Shown here piece after piece: positions 28,064-35,661 of a DNA stretch of 64,000 nt. The notes under the pieces were generated by a model. That model was not told the DNA's origin. It searched no databases and saw only the letters and a list, made by a program, of their open reading frames with translations. Each line of letters starts with the position of its first letter. Position 1 is the stretch's first letter. A program made the translations under genes and the position numbers. Source of the DNA: Nocardia colli (GTDB lineage: Bacteria > Actinomycetota > Actinomycetes > Mycobacteriales > Mycobacteriaceae); assembly GCF_008704205.1 (NCBI RefSeq), contig NZ_VXLC01000010.1:266215-330214 (forward strand), given 5' to 3'.

Positions 28064-29569
28064 GTGAGGATTTCGGCGCGCGAACTACTCGGGCAACTGC
28101 TCGACACCGACTCGTATGTCAGCTGGGACCGGCCACCGATCGCGGTGGCCGCGACCACGCGATACCGCGAGGCGTTGCAGAAGGCTGCGGTCGCGGCGGG
28201 CACCGATGAGTCGGTGCTCACCGGCGAGGGACTGCTGCGTGGCCGCCGGGTCGCCGTAATCGCCTGTGAGTTCGGCTTTTTGGCGGGTTCGATCGGGGTC
28301 GCCGCGGCGGAACGAATCGTGTCCGCGGTCGAGCGGGCCACCGAACTCGGGCTGCCCCTGGTCGCTTCGCCGACCTCCGGCGGCACCCGCATGCAAGAGG
28401 GCACCGTCGCGTTCGTGCAGATGGTGAAGATCGCCGGTGCGGTCGCCGCGCACAAGGCCGCGGGGCATCCCTATCTGGTCTACTTGCGCAATCCCACCAT
28501 GGGCGGCGTCTTCGCCTCGTGGGGTTCGTTGGGGCACATGACTTTTGCCGAACCCGGCGCGTTGATCGGGTTTCTCGGGCCGCGTGTCTATCAGGCGCTG
28601 TACGGTCAGCCGTTCCCCGAAGGTGTGCAGACGGCCGAAAACCTTTACCGCCGTGGAGTTATCGACGGTGCCATCACCGTGTCCATCTTCCGGCGTATCG
28701 CGCATCGTGCGCTGAGCGTCCTCAGTGGGATTCCGGATTCGCCTGCGAGCGAACATGTTCCGCGCCCGGACCGGAAGCTGCCCGACGCGGTCTCGGCGTG
28801 GGAGTCCGTTGTGATCTCGCGCCGCTCGGACCGGCCCGGTATTCGAGACCTGTTACGCCATGTGACACAACGGGTTCCGCTGAGCGGAACCGGACAGGGC
28901 GAAGCGGATCGGACCGTCGTGCACGCACTGGCGCGCTTCCGCGGCCAGCCGTGCGTGGTGTTCGGGCACGACCGATCCGGGCAGCAAGGCGGGTACTCCA
29001 TGGGGCCCGCCGCATTACGGGAAGCGCGCCGCAGCATGGCGCTTGCCGAAGAGTTGCGGTTGCCGCTCGTGCTGGTGATCGACACCTCCGGCGCCGCCCT
29101 GTCGAGGGAGGCCGAGGAGCGCGGATTGGCACCCGAGATCGCCCGCTGCATCGCGGATTTGGTGACATTGGCCACTCCGACTGTCTCGGTGCTGCTCGGT
29201 CAGGGCACCGGCGGCGGCGCGCTGGCCCTGCTCCCCGCCGACCGCGTCCTGGCCGCCACCCACGGCTGGCTGGCCCCGCTGCCGCCGGAGGGCGCGAGCG
29301 CCATCGTCCACCGCGACACCGAGCACGCCGCGGAACTGGCCGAGTCCCAGCGCATCCGCGCCGCCGACCTGCTCGCCGACGGCGTGGTCGACCGCATCGT
29401 GCCCGAATACCCCGACGCCGCCGACGAATCGGTCGACTTCGCCCGCCGCATGGGCGCCGCCATCGCCGACGAACTCGCTCAGCTCCGGCAACGCCCCGCC
29501 GCCGAACTCTGTGCCCTGCGTCAACAGCGCTACCGCAGACTCGGCCTCCCGAAAGCGGCAGACGGCTAA
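28064..29569 (+). CDS. accD3: Acetyl/acyl-CoA carboxylase carboxyltransferase AccD3
   Basis: 501 residues with two crotonase-like carboxyltransferase halves. N half: RVAVIACEFGFLAGSIGVAAAERI, SPTSGGTRMQEGTVAFVQM, PTMGGVFASWGSLG and AEPGALIGFLGPRV. C half: HARFRGQPCVVFGHD, VLVIDTSGAALSREAEERG, LLGQGTGGGALALLPADRVLAATHGWLAPLPPEGASAIV. It transfers the carboxyl group from carboxybiotin to acyl-CoA. It is like Rv0904c and lacks the N-terminal zinc ribbon of E. coli AccD. GTG 28064 is chosen because conservation begins at RISARELLGQLLDTDSYVSWD; no strong ribosome site, consistent with coupling from the GTPase gene 12 bases upstream. Overlaps the convergent gene at its 3' end by 4 bp. Confidence 0.87.
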   Translation: MRISARELLGQLLDTDSYVSWDRPPIAVAATTRYREALQKAAVAAGTDESVLTGEGLLRGRRVAVIACEFGFLAGSIGVAAAERIVSAVERATELGLPLVASPTSGGTRMQEGTVAFVQMVKIAGAVAAHKAAGHPYLVYLRNPTMGGVFASWGSLGHMTFAEPGALIGFLGPRVYQALYGQPFPEGVQTAENLYRRGVIDGAITVSIFRRIAHRALSVLSGIPDSPASEHVPRPDRKLPDAVSAWESVVISRRSDRPGIRDLLRHVTQRVPLSGTGQGEADRTVVHALARFRGQPCVVFGHDRSGQQGGYSMGPAALREARRSMALAEELRLPLVLVIDTSGAALSREAEERGLAPEIARCIADLVTLATPTVSVLLGQGTGGGALALLPADRVLAATHGWLAPLPPEGASAIVHRDTEHAAELAESQRIRAADLLADGVVDRIVPEYPDAADESVDFARRMGAAIADELAQLRQRPAAELCALRQQRYRRLGLPKAADG

Positions 29570-30525
29570 GCGCCCGGCGCGCTGAGCTCCGCGATCAACT
29601 CCCGATACCGCGCGAACGCCGGCTTCGGCGTGTAATCCGAACGCAGCAAACCGAACTCGAAGTTCATATCGCCGTGCCCGGTGTCCGCGTCGCGCAACGC
29701 GAAATGCTCGTACGTGTCGATATTGAGCGTGGAGGCGAGCGCGTCGACGGTGCGAACCACACTGTCCAGCACCGCTTCCTGCCGCGCATACGACCGGCCC
29801 GGCCCGGTCGGCCAACCGGTCTCGGTGACGTGCATCGGCGTCGACTCCGGAATATCGGCCGCGGTCAGGCTCTGCTGCCGGAACCCGGTCAGCACCGCGG
29901 TGACCGCATCGACCAACTGTGCGGAAGCGATGGGCTGGAACACATCCGGGAAGAAGTCCAGGCCCACATAGTCGAGCGCGTCGACGAACTCCCGCCCGCC
30001 GCGCCGCCCGAGATCGGTCCAGAACTCCTGTGCGGGATCCAAGATCGGTGTCGAATTGCACCCGATCCGCACATCCAGGCCGAGCCGCCCGGCTTCCTCC
30101 TTCGCTGCGATCACCCCTTCGACGATCGCCTGCCGCACCGCCGGAAACCCGCCGTCCCCACCGGGACCCGCGTGATTGGCCTCCTCGGCGACCTGCAACG
30201 ACGCGAGCCGCGACCCGAATCGCCGCAGCTGGGCGCGGAGGTAATCCAGCCAGCCCGACAGGTCCGCGCTGCGGTCGTGAAAGCACACCACCAGATCCAG
30301 CTTCCGGCTGTTCTGGGCGTATTGCGCCACGTCCGGCGGGGCCTCGCGCACGCCGCCGATGCTCTCGCCGTAGAGCAGATATCCCCGGGCCAGGAACGGA
30401 TGTTCGCCGTGCAGCGCGTCGAGCGCCGCACCGATCTGTTCGGCCTGTTCCGGCGGCCCTGGCGTCAGATTGCCGTGTTCGTCGGCGCCGAGCCCGCCCG
30501 CGTAGATCCCGAATCGAAGAGCCAT
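29566..30525 (-). CDS. TIM-barrel glycoside hydrolase-like protein
   Basis: 319 residues, cytoplasmic. Strand and loop motifs of a (beta/alpha)8 hydrolase are visible: RFGIYAGGLGADE at the start, LVVCFHDRSADL, LQVAEEANHAG (typical proton donor position, E in strand 4) and HVTETGWPTGPG (second Glu in strand 7), then NIDTYEHFALRDADTG. Together these suggest clan GH-A, but no specific family can be named. It could also be a related non-glycosidase. Divergent from a TetR gene with a palindromic operator between them, so its expression is probably TetR-controlled. Confidence 0.65.
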   Translation of the reverse strand: MALRFGIYAGGLGADEHGNLTPGPPEQAEQIGAALDALHGEHPFLARGYLLYGESIGGVREAPPDVAQYAQNSRKLDLVVCFHDRSADLSGWLDYLRAQLRRFGSRLASLQVAEEANHAGPGGDGGFPAVRQAIVEGVIAAKEEAGRLGLDVRIGCNSTPILDPAQEFWTDLGRRGGREFVDALDYVGLDFFPDVFQPIASAQLVDAVTAVLTGFRQQSLTAADIPESTPMHVTETGWPTGPGRSYARQEAVLDSVVRTVDALASTLNIDTYEHFALRDADTGHGDMNFEFGLLRSDYTPKPAFARYRELIAELSAPGA

Positions 30526-30546
30526 GGGCCGACCGTAGCATCGATA

Positions 30547-30574
30547 TTTGGTGTCACACCAAAATTGGTGTCAC
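30547..30574. promoter_or_regulatory. Operator: palindrome TTTGGTGT-C-ACACCAAA plus half-site
   Basis: Perfect 8+1+8 palindrome at 30547-30563, followed by a second TTGGTGTCAC copy (30565-30574, a direct repeat of 30548-30557). TACAAT at 30577-30582 is a good -10 for the TetR gene. It lies in the 81-bp gap between two divergent starts and is the expected TetR autoregulatory site. Confidence 0.7.
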
Positions 30575-30606
30575 GCTACAATTCGGGCGTACCGACGAGG
30601 AGGACC

Positions 30607-31218
30607 ATGGCGCTGCGCGAGGAAAAGAAGCGGGCAACCCGGCTGGCCATCGCCGACGCCGCGATGGGTCTGTTCGGCGCGCACGGCTTCGACCGGGTCA
30701 CCGTCGCCGAGGTGGCGGACGCCGCCCGGGTGTCGATCAACACCGTCTTCAACTACTTCCCGACCAAGGAGGATCTCTTCTTCGATCGGCAAGCCGAGGT
30801 GATCGACCGGCTCGCGGGCGCGGTACGGCAACGCGCCGCCGACGAGTCGCCCGCGGCGGCGGTGCACCGCCTGTTCCTCGACGAACTACGGCGCGACGAG
30901 CCGACTTTGGGCTTGTCCGCCGAAGCCACGACCTTCTGGCAACTGGTCGACGCCAGCCCGGCGCTACAGGCTCGGCTGCGCCTGCTCGGCGAACAGACCG
31001 AGGCCGCGCTCGCCGAGGCCATTACGGAGTCGATCGGCGCGGGCAAACGTGACGCAACACCACGGGTGCTGGCGGCCGCCCTCGCCGGCATCGATCGCGC
31101 GCTGCACGCGGAGATCCGGCATCGGTTGCAGTCGGGCGACGCCCCGGACGCGGTGCGCCGCGACATCCGCAAGGCCGCCGGCCTGTTCGAGACGATGGCC
31201 GGCCTCGGTGTTCAGTGA
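30607..31218 (+). CDS. TetR family transcriptional regulator
   Basis: 203 residues. N-terminal TetR helix-turn-helix: ATRLAIADAAMGLFGAHGFDRVTVAEVADAARVSINTVFNYFPTKEDLF, a clear match. The C-terminal ligand and dimer domain is helical and unspecific. ATG 30607 has GAGGAGG 5 bases upstream; the open frame continues far upstream without conservation. Divergent from the glycosidase-like gene, with the palindromic operator in between. Ligand unknown. Confidence 0.88.
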   Translation: MALREEKKRATRLAIADAAMGLFGAHGFDRVTVAEVADAARVSINTVFNYFPTKEDLFFDRQAEVIDRLAGAVRQRAADESPAAAVHRLFLDELRRDEPTLGLSAEATTFWQLVDASPALQARLRLLGEQTEAALAEAITESIGAGKRDATPRVLAAALAGIDRALHAEIRHRLQSGDAPDAVRRDIRKAAGLFETMAGLGVQ

Positions 31219-31363
31219 CGCTTACCGAGTCGCGTAGCGCGCCTTATCGAGTCGCGACCGTCACTGTTGGCCGGCGAGAAACCGCAGGTCGGGCGGTAAA
31301 CCGGGGCTCAACACGCCAAGGGGCAGCGTTGACGGCTCGCCGCCACACTTCTACCGTCGCAGG

Positions 31364-32218
31364 GTGACCTTCAGAAGCGAGACCTCCGCCATACCCTCGA
31401 TCATCCTGAACGACGGCAACGTGATCCCGCAGCTGGGCTTCGGCGTTTTCCAGGTGCCCGACGACGAGGTGACCCCGGTCGTCACCGCGGCGCTGGAGGC
31501 CGGCTACCGCAGCATCGACACCGCGGCGATCTATGGCAACGAAGAAGGCACCGGTCGCGCAATCCGTGAGTTCGGCCTGCCGCGCGACGAGGTCTACGTC
31601 ACCACCAAGCTGTGGAATGCCGATCAGGGCTTCGATTCGACCCTGCGCGCGTTCGACACGAGCATGAAGAAGCTCGGCCTGGATTACGTCGATCTGTACC
31701 TGATCCATTGGCCGGTGGCCCAGGCCGATCGCTACATCGACACGTTCCGCGCCTTCCAAGCACTGAAGTCACAGGGCCGGATCAAGTCGATCGGCGTCTC
31801 GAACTTCACCGTCGCCCACCTGGAGCGCCTCATCGGCGAGACCGGCGAAACCCCCGTGGTGAACCAGATCGAGCTACATCCGCGCCTGGCCCAGCGCGAA
31901 CTGCGCGACTTCCACGCCGGCCACGCCATCGCCACCGAGGCCTGGGGCCCGCTCGGCCAGGGCACCCTCCTCGACGACCCCACCATCACCTCGATCGCCG
32001 CCGCCGTAGGCCGCACCCCCGCCCAGGTGATCATCCGCTGGCACCTCCAACTCGGCAACATAGTCATCCCGAAGTCCGTCACCCCCTCCCGAATCGCCGA
32101 AAACCTCGACGTCTTCGCCTTCGAACTCTCCCGAGACCAACTGGACGCCATCAACGCCCTCGACAACAACGGCCGAGTAGGCGCCCACCCCGACACAATG
32201 ACCGCCGGCCTGGACTAA
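31364..32218 (+). CDS. Aldo/keto reductase
   Basis: 284 residues, NADPH-dependent AKR of the 2,5-diketogluconate-reductase-like class. Signature ALEAGYRSIDTAAIYGNEEGTG carries catalytic Asp and Tyr, VYVTTKLW carries the Lys and YLIHWP the His. The C-terminal NADPH motif is IPKSVTPSRIAENL. GTG 31364 is the only start near conservation, with no strong ribosome site. Its 3' end overlaps the convergent FAD monooxygenase by 4 bp. Substrate not predictable; detoxifying aldehydes or ketones is typical of the group. Confidence 0.9.
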   Translation: MTFRSETSAIPSIILNDGNVIPQLGFGVFQVPDDEVTPVVTAALEAGYRSIDTAAIYGNEEGTGRAIREFGLPRDEVYVTTKLWNADQGFDSTLRAFDTSMKKLGLDYVDLYLIHWPVAQADRYIDTFRAFQALKSQGRIKSIGVSNFTVAHLERLIGETGETPVVNQIELHPRLAQRELRDFHAGHAIATEAWGPLGQGTLLDDPTITSIAAAVGRTPAQVIIRWHLQLGNIVIPKSVTPSRIAENLDVFAFELSRDQLDAINALDNNGRVGAHPDTMTAGLD

Positions 32219-33318
32219 CCCAACCCCAGATAGTCGGTCAGTTCCACGGCCGCTGCTCGGCCGGCGCGGTTGGCGCCGATGGTGCTGGCGGAGGGACCGT
32301 AGCCGATGAGGTGGATGCGGGGGTCGGTGGCTACCTGGGTGGCGAGGCGGCCGGTCATGGTGATGCCGCCGCCGGGGCCGCGTAGGCGCAGGGGTGCCAA
32401 ATGGTCCAGGGCGCTGCGGAATCCGGTGGCCCAGAGGATGACCTGGGCGGGTTGGAAGGTGCCGTCGGGCCAGCGCACGCCGTCGGGTTCGATGTGGTCG
32501 AACATGGGCAGGCGGTGCAGTGCACCGCGTCGTTGGGCGGCCCGTAGTCGGTCGTCGAGTCGCAGTCCGGTCACCGAGACCACCGATCCGGGTGGCAGTC
32601 CGCGGCGTACTCGGTCCTCCACCTTGGCGACAGCCGCGCGCCCGTCTTCCGGGCCGAATGATGCGTCGCGGAAGATCGGTTCGGTACGGGTCACCCATGT
32701 GGTGGAGGTCACCTGGGAGATCTCGTCGAGCAATTGCACGGCCGAGATGCCGCCGCCGACCACCACCACGTGCTTGCCGGCGAACTCCGCCGCGGTGCGA
32801 TAGTCGTGCGTGTGCAGCTGGCGTCCGGCGAAGGTCTCCGCGCCGCGATAGCGCGGGATGAACGGATGTTCCCAGGTCCCGGTCCCGTTGATCAGGCCGC
32901 GCACCCGGATCGTGCCCGCGGAGTCGGTCTCCGCGTTGAGGATCGGCCCGTGCTCGGCCGGGCTGCCGTCCTCGGTCCGATCGCACACCACCTTCACCGA
33001 GACCTGGCGGCGAACCCGCAGATCGAAGTGCTTCTCGTAGAGCTCGTAGTAGTGCGGCACCGCGGTCGCCGCGGGCGCGGATTCCGAACCGGGCGGCAAG
33101 GTCTCGGCGAACGACATGCCCGGGAGGTCGTGTACCCGATTGACCGTGGTCAGGGTGAGCGAGGGCCAGCGGAACTGCCAGGCCCCGCCCGGACCGGGTG
33201 CATGGTCCACGATGAGAAAGTCCTGTTCGGGGCGCAGCCCGAGGCGCTGAAGGTGATAGCCAGCTGACAGCCCGGCCTGACCAGCGCCGATCACCAGGAG
33301 GTCGAAGTCTGTCGGCAC
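32215..33318 (-). CDS. Flavin-dependent monooxygenase-like NAD(P)-binding oxidoreductase
   Basis: 367 residues. FAD-binding Rossmann motif VIGAGQAGLSAGYHLQRLG at the N-terminus, a second nucleotide-binding site VVVVGGGISAVQLLDE at about residue 200, and C-terminal ILWATGFRSALDHL and GYGPSASTIGANRAGR. This is the CzcO/Trk-like group related to flavin monooxygenases; FMO-type motif FxGxxxHxxxY is represented by FAGRQLHTHDY. Possible roles are hydroxylation of a lipophilic substrate or ketone; the substrate is unknown. Start ATG 33318. Divergent from echA6 with a 90-bp gap. Confidence 0.82.
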   Translation of the reverse strand: MPTDFDLLVIGAGQAGLSAGYHLQRLGLRPEQDFLIVDHAPGPGGAWQFRWPSLTLTTVNRVHDLPGMSFAETLPPGSESAPAATAVPHYYELYEKHFDLRVRRQVSVKVVCDRTEDGSPAEHGPILNAETDSAGTIRVRGLINGTGTWEHPFIPRYRGAETFAGRQLHTHDYRTAAEFAGKHVVVVGGGISAVQLLDEISQVTSTTWVTRTEPIFRDASFGPEDGRAAVAKVEDRVRRGLPPGSVVSVTGLRLDDRLRAAQRRGALHRLPMFDHIEPDGVRWPDGTFQPAQVILWATGFRSALDHLAPLRLRGPGGGITMTGRLATQVATDPRIHLIGYGPSASTIGANRAGRAAAVELTDYLGLG

Positions 33319-33374
33319 AGCCGCCGATCGTATCCGCTTCAGCGGTCTACGCCGTCGGCTGTGGCAAAGTGAAT

Positions 33375-33395
33375 GTAACTAGACGGATCGTTCAG
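33375..33395. promoter_or_regulatory. Imperfect palindrome upstream of echA6
   Basis: AACTAGACGGATCGTTCAGTT reads AACT..ACG...CGT..AGTT symmetrically, a form typical of TetR-family operators. It begins about 34 bp upstream of the echA6 ATG, in the gap divergent from the FAD monooxygenase. Position is approximate to a base or two. Regulator not identified. Confidence 0.4.
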
Positions 33396-33408
33396 TTGGG
33401 GAGGTCGC

Positions 33409-34137
33409 ATGCTCGGAGTTAGCCGAGACGGTGACGTAGTGACCATCGAACTTCAGCGTGAGGAGCGGCGCAACGCGCTGAACCTCGAACTCATCACGCT
33501 GCTGCGCGAAGCCGTCCTTGCCGCCGTCGCCGATGACGCGCGGGTGATCGTGATCACCGGGCGCGGCCCGATCTTCAGCGCGGGCGCGGATCTGTCCGGC
33601 GTCTACTCCGAGGAGTTCCTCGAGGGACTCCAGGACATGCTGCACACCATCGAGTCGGTTCCGGTGCCGGTGATCTCGGCGATCAACGGCGGCGCGCTCG
33701 GCGCGGGCGTGCAGGTGGCCCTCGCCTCGGATCTGCGGGTCATCGCGCCGGACGCCTACATCGCGGTGCCCGCGGCCAAGCTCGGCATCTCGGTGGACCG
33801 GTGGACGGTGCGCAGGCTGGTGTCGCTGATCGGCGGCGGCCCGGCCCGCACCATCCTGCTCGGCGCGGATCAGGTGACGGCCGCCGACGCCTACAACTTC
33901 GGCTTCGCCAACCGGCTCGGCTCGCTGGCCGACGCCCAGTCCTGGGCCAAGCAGATCGCCCAGCTCGCGCCGCTGTCGCTGCGGCACATGAAGCTGGTGC
34001 TCAACGACGACGGCACCCGCGAGCCGGACAACGCGCAGCAGCGCGCCGCGCTCGAGGCGGCCTGGACCAGCGCCGACGCGCAGGAGGGCCGATTGGCCAG
34101 GCAAGAGAAGCGCGCCGCGAAATTCCTGGGGCGCTGA
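33409..34137 (+). CDS. echA6: Enoyl-CoA hydratase-like protein EchA6
   Basis: 242 residues, crotonase fold. The oxyanion-hole segments are present (GPIFSAGADLSG and ALGAGVQVALASDLRV), but both catalytic glutamates of real hydratases are absent: the position GGGCE reads GAGVQ and the second reads VPAAKLGI instead of xPExxLG. This is the known state of mycobacterial EchA6, a fatty acyl-CoA carrier in mycolic acid synthesis that cannot hydrate. Same position beside the metallo-hydrolase gene as Rv0905-Rv0906. ATG 33409 has GGGGAGG at good spacing. Its TGA overlaps the next ATG by one base. Confidence 0.87.
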   Translation: MLGVSRDGDVVTIELQREERRNALNLELITLLREAVLAAVADDARVIVITGRGPIFSAGADLSGVYSEEFLEGLQDMLHTIESVPVPVISAINGGALGAGVQVALASDLRVIAPDAYIAVPAAKLGISVDRWTVRRLVSLIGGGPARTILLGADQVTAADAYNFGFANRLGSLADAQSWAKQIAQLAPLSLRHMKLVLNDDGTREPDNAQQRAALEAAWTSADAQEGRLARQEKRAAKFLGR

Positions 34138-35279
34138 TGAACATTCGCAGCCTTGCCGCGGCCGCCGCGGGTGCACTGGGCCTGACCTGGGTGGTTCGCG
34201 CGGCGTGGGGCATCCCGTCCGCGATGGGCGCCTCGATCAACGCCATCCAGCCGTACGCGGCCGGCGCGGCGACCTACCGCAACCGCCAGTTCCACAACAC
34301 CGAGCCGAGTAGTCAGCTGGCCGCGGGATCCGCACCGTCGCTGCTGGTTTCGGCGCTCACCAAGCGCAACGCCGGCCGTCCGACCGGGGTCATCCCGCTG
34401 CAGACCCCGCAGTTGCCGGACACCGCGGCCGACCTGGCCGTCACCTGGTACGGCCACGCCACCGCGCTGATCGAGATCGACGGCTACCGGGTGCTCACCG
34501 ATCCGGTGTGGAGCGAACGGGTTTCGCCGTCCGCGCTGGTCGGCCCGAGCCGGATGCATCCGGTACCGACGCCGCTGTCGGAACTGCCCGCGCTCGACGC
34601 GGTGATCATCTCGCACGACCACTACGACCACCTGGACAAGGACACGGTCCGCGAGCTGGTGCTGCGCCAGACCGCGCCGTTCCTGGTCCCGGTCGGCATC
34701 GGCGCGCACCTGCGGCACTGGGGTGTGCCGGAACGCCGGATCATCGAATTGGATTGGGGCGGTTCGGTTTCGCTGTCCGCGCTGGGCCGGGCGCACGAGG
34801 GTTCGGATCTGGTACTCACCTGTACCGAGGCGCGGCACTTCTCCGGCCGCGGCCTGGTCCGCAACACCACGCTGTGGGCGTCGTGGTCGATCGTCGGCCC
34901 GACCAAGCGGGCGTACTTCGGCGGCGACACCGGCTACACCAAGGCGTTCGCCGAAGCCGGTGCGGCCCTTGGCCCGTTCGACCTGACCCTGCTGCCCATC
35001 GGCGCCTATGACGAGCGGTGGCGCGACGTGCACATGAACCCGGAGGAAGCGGTGCGCGCGCACGCCGACCTGTGCACCGGCGACGCCGGGCACGGCCTGC
35101 TGGTGCCGATCCACTGGGCGACCTTCAATCTGGCCTTCCACGGTTGGTCGGAGCCGGTGCGGCGCATGGTGACCGCGGCCGAGGCGGCCGGCACGGCGAT
35201 CGCGATTCCGATGCCCGGCCAGCGGGTCGAGCCAGGTAGCACCGCAGCACGGGATTCGTGGTGGGAAGATGTGGGTTGA
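34137..35279 (+). CDS. Membrane-anchored metallo-beta-lactamase-fold hydrolase (Rv0906-like)
   Basis: 380 residues. N-terminal hydrophobic anchor (MNIRSLAAAAAGALGLTWVVRAAW) followed by a metallo-beta-lactamase fold. The metal motif HDHYDHLD carries the HxHxDH ligands, and further ligands appear in CTEARHFSGRG, YFGGDTGY and PIHWATFNL. It resembles the NAPE-PLD/UlaG-type branch with an LVxYGHA strand (VTWYGHATALIEIDGYRVLTDP). The ATG shares one base with the stop of echA6 (TGATG), so the two are co-translated. Reaction probably an amide, phosphodiester or lipid hydrolysis; not determined. Confidence 0.82.
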   Translation: MNIRSLAAAAAGALGLTWVVRAAWGIPSAMGASINAIQPYAAGAATYRNRQFHNTEPSSQLAAGSAPSLLVSALTKRNAGRPTGVIPLQTPQLPDTAADLAVTWYGHATALIEIDGYRVLTDPVWSERVSPSALVGPSRMHPVPTPLSELPALDAVIISHDHYDHLDKDTVRELVLRQTAPFLVPVGIGAHLRHWGVPERRIIELDWGGSVSLSALGRAHEGSDLVLTCTEARHFSGRGLVRNTTLWASWSIVGPTKRAYFGGDTGYTKAFAEAGAALGPFDLTLLPIGAYDERWRDVHMNPEEAVRAHADLCTGDAGHGLLVPIHWATFNLAFHGWSEPVRRMVTAAEAAGTAIAIPMPGQRVEPGSTAARDSWWEDVG

Positions 35280-35318
35280 CGACATCCTGCTAGTGGGCTA
35301 GAGGAAGGAACGAACGCT

Positions 35319-35609
35319 ATGAGCTTCGCGGATACTCTGAAGGGCCTCGTCGGCAAGGGCAAGGACGCGGCGGCCAAGAACGCCGACAAGATCAACGACG
35401 CCATCGACAAGGGCGGCGACTTCATCGATCAGAAGACCCAGGGCAAGTACTCGGACAAGATCGCCAAGGGCAAGGAGGCCGCCAAGAAGGTGGTCCCGCC
35501 GGAGGATCAGCCGGGTGCGCCGGGTCAGCCGGGCGGTGCCGGTGCGCCGGGCACCACGCCGGACACCCCGGACGCGCCGGGCATGGACAGCTCGAGCCCG
35601 CAGGTCTGA
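35319..35609 (+). CDS. MT0933-like antitoxin family protein
   Basis: 96 residues. N-terminal 55 residues are a Lys/Asp-rich helix (SFADTLKGLVGKGKDAAAKNADKINDAIDKGGDFIDQKTQGKYSDKIAKGKE, seen in pieces) of the MT0933 (Rv0909) antitoxin family. The last 40 are Pro/Gly-rich and probably disordered. In M. tuberculosis Rv0909 is paired with an SRPBCC-type toxin Rv0910; no such gene follows here, so it is an orphan. A second copy at 38051 lies past ligD. Terminated by a hairpin at 35615. Role in this organism unproven. Confidence 0.8.
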   Translation: MSFADTLKGLVGKGKDAAAKNADKINDAIDKGGDFIDQKTQGKYSDKIAKGKEAAKKVVPPEDQPGAPGQPGGAGAPGTTPDTPDAPGMDSSSPQV

Positions 35610-35614
35610 CGAGC

Positions 35615-35646
35615 GGCGGGGATCCGGCTTTCTGTCGGTCCCCGCC
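35615..35646 (+). terminator. Terminator hairpin between antitoxin-like gene and ligD
   Basis: Stem GGCGGGGA (35615-35622) with TCCCCGCC (35639-35646), loop with an additional CCG/CGG pairing, followed by TCTAAACTC. It starts 6 bases after the antitoxin stop and ends 15 bases before the ligD ATG, so ligD must rely on promoter sequence around here or read-through. Confidence 0.6.
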
Positions 35647-35661
35647 TCTAAACTCGATTGC

